Source of the DNA: JAXLYE01 sp046351595 | GTDB lineage: Bacteria > Myxococcota_A > Polyangia > Palsa-1104 > JAEUJZ01 | Reading direction: 5' to 3' | NCBI GenBank assembly: GCA_046351595.1 | Contig: JAXLYE010000003.1 | Span: 930,001 to 994,000 of the forward strand | DNA: 64,000 bases | Part shown: in pieces, positions 44,809 through 55,631 of the stretch | Layout of the letters: each line of letters opens with the position of its first letter | Numbering within the stretch: position 1 is the stretch's first letter | The notes under the pieces: generated by a model | Databases searched by the model: none | Told to the model about the DNA's origin: nothing | What the model saw: the letters and a program-made list of their open reading frames with translations, nothing else | Translations under genes and position numbers: made by a program

Positions 44809-46818
44809 ATGCATTCTCATCGTCGTAAGCCTGCGGTCGCACGCAGGATCGCCTGCTGGTTGGGAGCGACGTCGATGCTGCTCGGCTGCAGCCAGCCGGG
44901 CGGAGCCAGCGACGGCGGCACAGCGACGGACCTGAGCGCGTCGGAGCTTTCGGATCTGGCGCCCGAGGCCGATCTGGCCATGCGCCTGCCCGATCTGGGG
45001 TTTCCCGATCTGGGGTTGCTCGATCTGGGCTCGCCCGATCTGCGAACGCCCTCGGATCTGGGCGCGGGTGATCTGGCGGTGAGCTCGGATCTGCGCGTCG
45101 CGGATCTGGCAACGCCTCCCGACATGGCGACGCCGCCGCCGACGCCGCCGCCGATCTGCACGGCCGATCGCTGGTGCTGGTCCAACCCGCTGCCGCAAGG
45201 GAACGGCGTGGCCGCGCTGTGGGCCGTGTCGCCGACGGATGCGTGGGCGGTCGGCGAGTTCGGGACGATCCTGCACTGGGACGGCTCGGGCTGGACGCTG
45301 CGGCCAAGCGGCACCACCAACCGCCTGCAAGCGCTGTGGGGCAGCAGCGCGACGGACATCTGGGCGTTCGGTCAGTACGGGACGCTGCTCCACTTCGACG
45401 GCACCTCCTGGTCCGCCCGCCCGAGCGGCACCACGGCCAGCTTCACCGCGGCCTGGGGCAGCGACGCCAGCAACCTCTGGGCGGCGGGCGGCAGCGGCTT
45501 GATCCGGAAGTGGGACGGGGCCACGTGGACCGCGCAGCCGAGCGGCACCAGCGACAACCTGAACGCGCTGTGGGGCAGCGGGCCGCGCGACGTCTGGGCC
45601 GCGGGCAGCTTCGGCACCATCCGCCGCTGGGACGGCACCGCGTGGCGCACCGTCGCGAGCGGCACCACCAACGGCCTCTACGGGCTGTGGGGCAGCGGCG
45701 CCAGCGACGTGTGGGCCGTCGGGGCAAAGGGCACGGTCCGGCACTGGGACGGGACCGCCTGGTCGGCCTTCGGCTCCGGGCTGACAAACGACCTCTCCGC
45801 GGTCTGGGGCAGCGGCGCCAGCCAGGTCTTCGCCATGGAGCAGAGCGGAGCGATCGCGCGCTGGGACGGGACCCGCTGGACCCGGCTGTCCGTTCCCTCC
45901 GTGCAGCCGCTCTACACGCTGCACGGCAGCGGCGCCAGCGACGCCTGGGCCGGAGGCCAGTTCGGCGAGCTGCTGCGCTGGAACGGGACGGTGTGGAGCC
46001 TCGCCTCGCGCGGCGCCCGCGAAACCCGCCTGTACGACGTGGCCGGCAGCGGCGCGAGCGACGCCTGGGCCGTGACCGAGAGCGGCAAGATCCTGCACTG
46101 GGACGGCGCCGCGTGGTCCGTCTCCTACAACGGCTCGCGCCGCCTGGTCTCGGTCTGGTCCAGCGGTCCCAGAGACGCCTGGGCGGTCGGGGACGCGGGC
46201 CTGATCCTGCGCTGGAACGGCACCGCGTGGTCGTCGATCCCTTCGATGACCTCGAGCGCGCTGCTCGGCGTCTGGGGCGCAGGCGCCAGCGACGTCTGGG
46301 TGGTCGGCAGCGCGGGCACCATCCGGCACTGGGACGGGACCTCGCTGTCCGCCGTCGCCCTGGGCGCCACCACGGAGCTGCGCGGCGTCGGCGGCAGCGG
46401 CCCGTCCGAGGTCTGGGCCGTGGGACTCGCGGGCGCCATCGTGCGCTGGAACGGGACCGCCTGGTCCTCCGTCCCGAGCGGCGTCACCAACAACCTGACG
46501 CACGTCTCTGCGCGGGACCGCAGCGACGCCTGGGCCGTCGGCTCGGCCGGTACCATCCTGCACTGGGACGGCAGCGCCTGGACGCGGACCGCCAGCGGCA
46601 CGACCGGATTTTTGCACGGCGTCTGGGGCAGCGCCGCCAACGACGCCTGGGCCGTCGGCGAGTCCGACGGCGCGAGCCCCTCGCTGCTGCACTGGGACGG
46701 CAGCGCGTGGTCGCGCTCTGCCGGACCGACCCTGTACGAGCTCTGGAGCGTCTGGGGCAGCGCCGCCAGCGACGTCTGGACCGTCGGCAACTACGGCGTC
46801 ATCCAGCACCGCAAGTGA
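44809..46818 (+). CDS. Lipoprotein with 14 WDG-type beta repeats
   Basis: This 669-residue protein has GGAGGAG directly upstream. The lipobox is MLLGC. A linker of near-repeats (LPDLGFPDLGLLDLGSPDL, residues 58-76) and a Pro-rich hinge are followed by about 14 repeats of about 45 residues. Their consensus is VWGSGASDVWAVGSAGTIRHWDGTAWS, with W-D-G or W-N-G in almost every copy; the last copy is partial. Such repeats form beta-propellers. Codon-level similarity between repeats is high (CTGTGGGGCAGCGG recurs), suggesting expansion by duplication. Similar repeat lipoproteins are common in Myxococcota, but no biochemical function is established. It stands alone between the efflux operon and the hybrid kinase. 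Confidence 0.82.
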   Translation: MHSHRRKPAVARRIACWLGATSMLLGCSQPGGASDGGTATDLSASELSDLAPEADLAMRLPDLGFPDLGLLDLGSPDLRTPSDLGAGDLAVSSDLRVADLATPPDMATPPPTPPPICTADRWCWSNPLPQGNGVAALWAVSPTDAWAVGEFGTILHWDGSGWTLRPSGTTNRLQALWGSSATDIWAFGQYGTLLHFDGTSWSARPSGTTASFTAAWGSDASNLWAAGGSGLIRKWDGATWTAQPSGTSDNLNALWGSGPRDVWAAGSFGTIRRWDGTAWRTVASGTTNGLYGLWGSGASDVWAVGAKGTVRHWDGTAWSAFGSGLTNDLSAVWGSGASQVFAMEQSGAIARWDGTRWTRLSVPSVQPLYTLHGSGASDAWAGGQFGELLRWNGTVWSLASRGARETRLYDVAGSGASDAWAVTESGKILHWDGAAWSVSYNGSRRLVSVWSSGPRDAWAVGDAGLILRWNGTAWSSIPSMTSSALLGVWGAGASDVWVVGSAGTIRHWDGTSLSAVALGATTELRGVGGSGPSEVWAVGLAGAIVRWNGTAWSSVPSGVTNNLTHVSARDRSDAWAVGSAGTILHWDGSAWTRTASGTTGFLHGVWGSAANDAWAVGESDGASPSLLHWDGSAWSRSAGPTLYELWSVWGSAASDVWTVGNYGVIQHRK

Positions 46819-47142
46819 AGCGGCGGCACCGGCCGGGTTGTGACCCGAGGGGGTGGTCCGCTCCGAACCGGGTGGCTCGATCCGTGCCGGCTGCAATCCG
46901 CCGGTCGCTGGGGCCCTGCCTCGGCCGGCTCCGGCTCAGCAGGCCCCCTGCGCGCGCCTCCGCAGCCTGGGCATGGCGCTTTCACAACCACAGTCCGCAG
47001 TGCCAGAGTGAGGCTTGGGTACGATGAGGGCGCTGTCTCTTGAGTACGGCCGAGCTTTTGCAGCGACCCGCGGCGCGCGCGCGGGCTCCCGGCAGCCTGC
47101 GTGCTCGGAGGCGGTGACGGAGCGGACGCATCGAGGCTACGA

Positions 47143-50244
<3,102 letters not shown>

Positions 50245-50346
50245 GCGCGGGCTGGCGGGCCGACGGCGAGCGCTGCCGAAGTTCCGAACCCGTCGTTAGC
50301 CTGCGCACCGCTGCGCCAGCCTCCCGGGCCGTACATTCCCCGCGAT

Positions 50347-50739
50347 TCAGACGGTGCGCAGCCAGTCGCGGGCGGCCTCCAGGTCATCGAAGTACGCGGT
50401 GACGAAGCTGACGTCGTGGACCCTGCTCAAGACCTGGCGGACCGACAGGCGCGCGACGGAGGCCCGGGGGATGACGACGGCCATGAAGCGCACGCCCGCG
50501 GCGATGAGCTTGGGCATGAACTCTTCGTTGATCCAGCGCTGGTCGGACGGGCTGATCGGAGCCAGGTCGCGCGCGTCTCCGATGTAGCGTCTGTTCTGCT
50601 TGCTGCGGCACAGCGCGAGGATGGCATCGTAGCCCGGGCGCAGCTCGGCCCCCTCGGCGTAGGCGCTGCCCTGGGCCCAGGCGGCCTGCAGGGACTCGTC
50701 CCAGCGCAGCGTCAGCCAGTGATCCTTGTAGACGATCAT
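50347..50739 (-). CDS. SpoIIAA/STAS-like small protein
   Basis: This 130-residue protein starts at ATG 50739 after GGGGGGCGC; an ATG 36 bases upstream is less well placed. It resembles a family of small cytoplasmic proteins with an alternating beta-alpha STAS/SpoIIAA-like fold. Blocks are MIVYKDHWLTLRWD, GDARDLAPISPSDQRWINE, FMAVVIPRASVARLSV and TAYFDDLEAARDWL. Such proteins often appear beside sensor kinases and may act as regulatory or scaffold proteins. This one is convergent with the CHASE hybrid kinase, with 102 bases between stops. The family assignment rests on pattern resemblance; the biochemical role is unknown. Confidence 0.7.
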   Translation of the reverse strand: MIVYKDHWLTLRWDESLQAAWAQGSAYAEGAELRPGYDAILALCRSKQNRRYIGDARDLAPISPSDQRWINEEFMPKLIAAGVRFMAVVIPRASVARLSVRQVLSRVHDVSFVTAYFDDLEAARDWLRTV

Positions 50740-50931
50740 GCGCCCCCCAGAGTCGCGATGTAGCGAGAGTCCCATCCAGAGTATCGCGGTCGCCCGAAGG
50801 CAAGGGACTTATCCGTGTAGGCCTCGGGCGGGTGCGGTACGCGGGTCTGTCGCAGGGATCGCGACCGGGCGCGGCGGGCGCTCTGCGAACGCCTCTGCAC
50901 CGGCGCGCGGCACGAGCTCGGCCCTCTCCGC

Positions 50932-51195
50932 TCAGCGCGCGCGCTTGTGCAGCGACCCGGGCTTGTGCGCGGCCTCGGCCCCGGTCCTGTCGCTCTCGAC
51001 CCGATACTCGGGGTTGTCCTTGGAGGCCGCGACGTGGTGGCCCTTGATCTCGGTCGGCGCGGTCAGCTTCTCCTTGACGACCCCGGTGGTCTGTCCCTGC
51101 GACGTATTCCAGGCGACGTGATCTCCGCGCTCGAACGCAGTCCGGAGGTGCGGTAACGCGGTGTGGCGAACCGGGAGCGCTGTGCCGCAGCGCAC
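50932..51195 (-). CDS. DUF2945 (HVA/Tudor-like) small protein
   Basis: The conserved core of this short protein spans 50935-51138. It matches the hypervirulence-associated/DUF2945 family pattern: FERGDHVAWNTSQGQTTG, KLTAPTEIKGHHVAASKDNP, then AEAAHKPGSLHK. The family has a small SH3/Tudor-like barrel of unknown function, usually 65-75 residues. No ATG or ribosome site precedes the core here. A GTG at 51195 would give 87 residues; the family's start would normally be at the FERGDHV block. It may have lost its start or use an unusual one. The gene is divergent from the cytochrome peroxidase. Confidence 0.6.
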   Translation of the reverse strand: MRCGTALPVRHTALPHLRTAFERGDHVAWNTSQGQTTGVVKEKLTAPTEIKGHHVAASKDNPEYRVESDRTGAEAAHKPGSLHKRAR

Positions 51196-51378
51196 GAGCG
51201 CGGCGGCGGCGGTTTCGAAGGGAGGGAGCGTGCTCTGAATCTCATTCCGAAGCGAGCCCGGACCCTGCTTGGGGAGTTTCCCATTGGGCAGTACCGGATC
51301 GGCTGCTGCCGCGCACCTCGGTCCTGTTCTTGCTTCATCCGCAACGTACAGATTCCGTCTCCCAAAGGACAGGAGCCC

Positions 51379-52737
51379 ATGGCGCACTTGGCACGATGGA
51401 GCCTGCTGACCCTGTGTACGGTCGGCAGCAGCGTCGGCTGCATGGAAGATCCCGGCTTCTCGTTTCAGGATCCGGACGGCTTCAGCACCGAGGAGCGGGC
51501 CGCCATTCGCAAGCTCGGCCCGCTCGGACCGCCGGACGCGGATCCCACCAACCAGCACGCCGACAGCCTGAAGGCCGCGGCCCTGGGCCAGCGCATCTTC
51601 TTCGACAAGAGCTACTCCGGGCCGCTGACCGTCGGGGACGACGGGACCAACGGCGCGCTCGGCAGCCTCGGCGAGCGCGGCAAGGTGGCCTGCGCCAGCT
51701 GCCACAACCCCGGCGCCTGGTTCTGCGACACGCGCTCGGTTCCCAACGCGACCTCGCTCGGCACGGCCTGGACCGCCCGCAACGCGCCCTCGATGGTCAA
51801 TGTCGCGTACTACAAGTGGTTCGGCTGGGGCGGGAAGCAGGACTCACTTTGGATGCAGGGCGCGACCAGCCACGAGAGCAAGGACAACACCGCGGGCAAC
51901 CGGCTCCAGTACGTACACATCCTCTACAAGAAGTACCAGAAGGACTATGACGCGCTGTTCCCGGTCCCGCTCGATCCGGCGCTGGATCCGAACGCGCCGG
52001 GCGCCAGCCGCTTCCCGGCCTCGGGCAAGCCGAAGTCCCTGCCGACCGATCCCGACGGCGCGTGGGAGCAGATGGCCGAGGCGGATCAGCGCATCGTCAA
52101 CACCATCATCAGCAACGTCGGCAAGGCGCTCGCGGCGTACGAGCGGCGCCTGATCAGCCTGAACGCTCCGATCGATCAGTACATCCAAGGCAATGCCGGC
52201 GCGCTGACCCCGGCCATGAAGCGCGGCCTGAAGCTGTTCATCGGCAAGGCGGCGTGTGTCTCGTGTCACGCGGGCCCCGGCTTCAGCGACAACGAGTTCC
52301 ACAATACGGGCGTGGCCCAGGCGGTCGGCGCGCACGTGCCGGCCACCGACACCGGGCGCTTCGACGACCTGCCCAAGGTGCTGTCCGGGACCTTCAACGG
52401 CACGAGCTCCTTCAGCGACGATCTGGCCGCGGGTCAGAAGAAGCTCGACGGGCTTTCGGCCAGCGAGAGCGACAAGGGACGGTTCCGGACCAAGTCGCTG
52501 CGCAGCGTCGCCGAGACGGGTCCGTACCTGCACAACGGCAGCCTCAAGACCCTCGCCGAGGTCGTGCACTTCTACAACCTCGGCGGCGCGGCGAGCGGGT
52601 TCTCGGGGGTCAAGGACCCGCGGATCGTCCCCTTGAACCTCTCGGCCGCGGAGGAGGCGGAGCTCGTCGAGTTCCTGAAGGCGCTGACCGGAGAGCCGGT
52701 GCCGGCGGCGCTGCGGGAGGATACGTCGGCTCCGTGA
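51379..52737 (+). CDS. Diheme cytochrome c peroxidase lipoprotein (MauG/CcpA family)
   Basis: This 452-residue lipoprotein starts at ATG 51379 after AGGAG. The lipobox is SVGC with the lipidated Cys at residue 21. Two c-heme motifs are present: CASCH in the N-terminal heme domain (LGERGKVACASCHNPGAWF) and CVSCH in the C-terminal one (IGKAACVSCHAGPGFSDNEFHNTG). Further family blocks are TAWTARNAPSMVNVAYY and FRTKSLRSVAETGPYLHNGS. Such enzymes reduce hydrogen peroxide in the periplasm, while MauG members use the two hemes to oxidise protein tryptophans to quinones. The insertion and domain order fit CcpA/MauG. The protein is probably anchored in the outer membrane. It is followed in the same direction by exonuclease III, 98 bases on, probably not functionally linked. 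Confidence 0.88.
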   Translation: MAHLARWSLLTLCTVGSSVGCMEDPGFSFQDPDGFSTEERAAIRKLGPLGPPDADPTNQHADSLKAAALGQRIFFDKSYSGPLTVGDDGTNGALGSLGERGKVACASCHNPGAWFCDTRSVPNATSLGTAWTARNAPSMVNVAYYKWFGWGGKQDSLWMQGATSHESKDNTAGNRLQYVHILYKKYQKDYDALFPVPLDPALDPNAPGASRFPASGKPKSLPTDPDGAWEQMAEADQRIVNTIISNVGKALAAYERRLISLNAPIDQYIQGNAGALTPAMKRGLKLFIGKAACVSCHAGPGFSDNEFHNTGVAQAVGAHVPATDTGRFDDLPKVLSGTFNGTSSFSDDLAAGQKKLDGLSASESDKGRFRTKSLRSVAETGPYLHNGSLKTLAEVVHFYNLGGAASGFSGVKDPRIVPLNLSAAEEAELVEFLKALTGEPVPAALREDTSAP

Positions 52738-52835
52738 ATCCCTGCGCGCCGGCTCCGTTCTCGCGGTCGGCGCTGCGCGCGCTGGACTTGTCGCCAATCT
52801 CCGGGTCGCCGTGTTACATCGGCCGGAGACTGCGC

Positions 52836-53657
52836 ATGAAGCTGGCCACCTTCAATGTAAACGGAATCAACGGTCGCCTGCCGGTGCTGCTGCGCTGGCT
52901 GGATCAGGCCGCGCCCGATGTCGTCTGTCTGCAAGAGCTGAAAGCGCCCCAGGAGAAGTTCCCGGAAGCGGCGCTGCGCGAGGCCGGGTACGGCGCAATC
53001 TGGCACGGACAGAAGAGCTGGAACGGGGTCGCCATCCTCGCCCGCGGCGCCGCGCCCCTGCAGACGCGGCGAGGGCTTCCGGGAGACGACGCGGACGCGC
53101 AGAGCCGTTACATCGAAGCGGCGATCGAGGGAATGATCGTGGGCTGCCTGTACCTGCCCAACGGCAACCCCGCGCCCGGCCCGAAGTTCGACTACAAGCT
53201 GCGCTGGTTCGAGCAGCTGACCGCGCACGCGCAGAGCCTCCTTTTGCAAGAGATTCCCGTCGTCCTGGCGGGGGACTTCAACGTCATGCCCACGGAGCTC
53301 GACGTCTACAAGCCGGAGCGCTGGCTGGACGACGCGCTGTTCCGCCCCGAGGTGCGCGCCGCGTTCGCCCGCCTGACCGCGCAAGGCTGGACCGACGCGC
53401 TGCGCAGCTGCCATCCGGGAGAGCGCATCTATACCTTCTGGGACTACTTCCGGAATGCGTTCGCTCGTGATGCCGGTCTGCGCATCGATCACCTCCTGCT
53501 CAGCCCGCAGCTGGCCGGCCGGCTCGTCGCGGCGGGCGTCGATCGCGAGGTGCGCGGCTGGGACAAGACCAGTGACCATGCGCCGACCTGGATCGAGCTC
53601 AAGGCGCCGCGCCGTGCCTCCACGCGGGCAATCCGGAGAGGGCCTCGCACTCGCTGA
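52836..53657 (+). CDS. xthA: Exodeoxyribonuclease III
   Basis: This 273-residue base-excision-repair nuclease of the exonuclease III/AP endonuclease family begins MKLATFNVNGINGRLP. E34 (LQELK) coordinates the catalytic metal. GDFNVMPTELDVYKP, DHLLLSP and the terminal SDHAP carry the conserved Asp, Asn and His. The length and all active-site blocks match XthA. The enzyme cleaves abasic sites and removes 3' blocks. The start is well defined by the family's N-terminus, although no strong ribosome site is seen. No operon partner overlaps it. Confidence 0.93.
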   Translation: MKLATFNVNGINGRLPVLLRWLDQAAPDVVCLQELKAPQEKFPEAALREAGYGAIWHGQKSWNGVAILARGAAPLQTRRGLPGDDADAQSRYIEAAIEGMIVGCLYLPNGNPAPGPKFDYKLRWFEQLTAHAQSLLLQEIPVVLAGDFNVMPTELDVYKPERWLDDALFRPEVRAAFARLTAQGWTDALRSCHPGERIYTFWDYFRNAFARDAGLRIDHLLLSPQLAGRLVAAGVDREVRGWDKTSDHAPTWIELKAPRRASTRAIRRGPRTR

Positions 53658-53851
53658 CTTCGCCGCCGCCCTTCGGCGACACCGCGGCAGCGGCCTTTCC
53701 GATCCGTAGAACCCAGGGCCGATCCGCCTCGCTACGTGCCAGCACCGCGCGCCGCTGCGGATCGCAGGCCGCTCCGTTTCGCTCGGCCGTGACCTTTTCG
53801 GGCTGACGGTCCTGTTTGCTACCTGCCGTCGCTGAGTCGCCTTGTCATCCC

Positions 53852-53884
53852 GCTCGCGGATCGATTCGGGATCGATTCGCGAGC
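53852..53884. terminator. Long dyad at the integrase 3' end
   Basis: GCTCGCG (53852-53858) pairs with CGCGAGC (53878-53884). ATCGAT (53860-53865) pairs with ATCGAT (53871-53876), and between them lies a G/T pair that becomes G-U in RNA. It begins inside the integrase stop codon. It may terminate the integrase transcript or be a relic of the integration site. Confidence 0.6.
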
Positions 53885-55080
53885 TACGCCGGGCTTGCTC
53901 CTTCGCCGTCGGGCTCCACGAGCAGGCGGGCCAGAAGCATGCGGGTCTCTCCGTCGAGCCGCCGCTTCAGCCGCTCGGCCAGCGCGCGAGCGGTCGCGAT
54001 GCCGCCGCCCACAGGCACGTCGAGGATGCCGAGCACGCGAGCCGTCGCCGCATTGGCGACCGACGAGGGCTGCGCATCGTGCCGCTGGGTCATCGCGAAC
54101 GACCCGTGCCCCAGGCTCGCTGCGACCACATGAGAGGCCGCGCCCGATTGGACCGCCAAGGTCGCGTGCAGCCCGCGCAGCGAGTGCGTGCAGACCGCTG
54201 GCAGACCGGCCCGCCGACACAACCGGCGCACCATCTCCCACAGCTTCTGCCGCGCTCGCGGCCCGCCGGTCTGGCTCGTCCCGAACAGCAGCTCGGTCGG
54301 CGCCTTCCCTTCGGCTAGCCGTCGCAGAGCCGGCCGCAGCGACTCAGGCACTTCCAAGTGCCGTCGAGCGTTTGCTGTCTTGCCGCCATCGACCCAGAGA
54401 TACTGCGCATCGTCGTCGAGATCGCGGACCTGGCGCAGCCTGACCTCGCTCGTGCGGAGCCCGAGCACCAGCGCGACCAGGGCGCCGATCGCGAGCGGGT
54501 TTCGAGTCTCCTAGTAGAAGGTCAGCGCCGTCTCGGTGAACCGCCGCGCCTCCTCAATCCGGAGCTGCGGCTTGCCGGCTTTAAGCTTCCCGACGGGGCG
54601 CACCTCGCTGAACGGGTTGAGCCCGACGCAGCCGTGCTGGATCGCCCACTGGAAGAAGCTGCGCGCCGCCCACAAGCTGAAGCGGTGCGACGCCGCCGAG
54701 AGGGGCTGTCCTGTCTTGCGCGACGGCTCGGTCGCCAAGCGCTCGTACAGCCTCGCCGCCTTCCGCGGCGTGAGCGCGTCGATATCCTCGTCGAGCACGG
54801 GCGCCACGAGCCGGCGCAGCCGCCCCGTCTTGTGGAGAGTGCTCTCCGGCTTGCCCGAGCCCTGGCGCAGCTCCTCTTGTTCCCAGAGGTCGATCACGTC
54901 ACCGAGCCTCCTTGAGGCCGGGCGCAGCGTGGTGCGTGAAAGCTCCGCCTTGGCGCGGAGCGCCTCGGCTTCGGTGTCGAGGAAGACCGACTTCCTCTTG
55001 CCATCTTCGACGAGGACGATTCGCCATCTGCCTCGCTCCTGGTAAGGCCCCACAATCCGGGGCGGTTCTCGTCGTCGCAT
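53884..55080 (-). pseudogene. Tyrosine recombinase/integrase, inactivated
   Basis: This phage-integrase-type gene starts at ATG 55080 after GAGGAGAACAGCG. It reads through an arm-binding N-terminus (VLVEDGKRKSVFLDTEAEA) and a SAM-like core-binding domain. It then hits an in-frame TAG at 54511-54513 within a helix of the catalytic domain (FTETALTFY then stop). The frame continues as ETRNPLAIGALVALVLGLRTSEV with the catalytic Arg, then HSLR and LGH of the active site. The nucleophile position reads TQRHDAQP, so the expected catalytic Tyr is Asp (54076-54078). Either change alone would disable recombination. Amber readthrough cannot be excluded but would not restore the Tyr. It marks a former mobile element. 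Confidence 0.88.
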
Positions 55081-55631
55081 CGCTGTTCTCCTCGGAGCAG
55101 CGACACGGGGGGCTAGCGAGGGGAAGGTAGCATGGCCGCGGCGGAGGTGCGCAAGGTAGGACATTCACAGCGACGGCGGACCGACGGGCTCATCGACCGC
55201 CCCCTGCTGTCGGGGGAGCGCGAAAAGGTGGGTCGAGCCGGAAGAGCGGAACTGCTCGCTGGCCTGTCCGTGGCAGGCTGGACACCGAAGCGGCTGGACC
55301 TACCCCCCCTTGCCATACCTGACCCGCCTGTGCGATGAGGAGGGAGGATCGTAGCAAGGGCACCAAGGGCTCCTTAACCTCCAATCGAACACCGGCCGTG
55401 CTCTGGCCGGTCGGCTCGACCTCTTGTCCAATCGAAGGTGATTCCGGCTAGCCAGGGGATCCTTTGTTGCCTTCGCCAGCAGTGATCGGGGTGAGGCATC
55501 GATTGAGGTGGTGACATCTCATTGCCCAGCCCCGCTGTCTGCAAGGCCTCAGGACGAGTGCTGCGGCCTCTGCCCGAGAACACGGACCCCGAAGACGTGG
55601 ACCCCGAAAACATGGACAAAGAGGACCCACG
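55081..55631. other. Gap between integrase relic and cytochrome gene
   Basis: This 551-base region has no clear gene. A 68-codon frame from ATG 55132, with GGGGAAGG four bases before, is possible but matches no family known to me. Close to the cytochrome start, a 15-base unit of the type GTGGACCCCGAAAAC repeats about three times (55581-55625). The rest is probably remnant mobile-element DNA. Confidence 0.4.

Noticed and set aside
55132..55338. Hypothetical 68-codon gene with GGGGAAGG upstream
   Set aside because: No family resemblance, overlapping frames of similar length on the other strand, and location in probable mobile-element remnant DNA. It is mentioned in the gap entry only.
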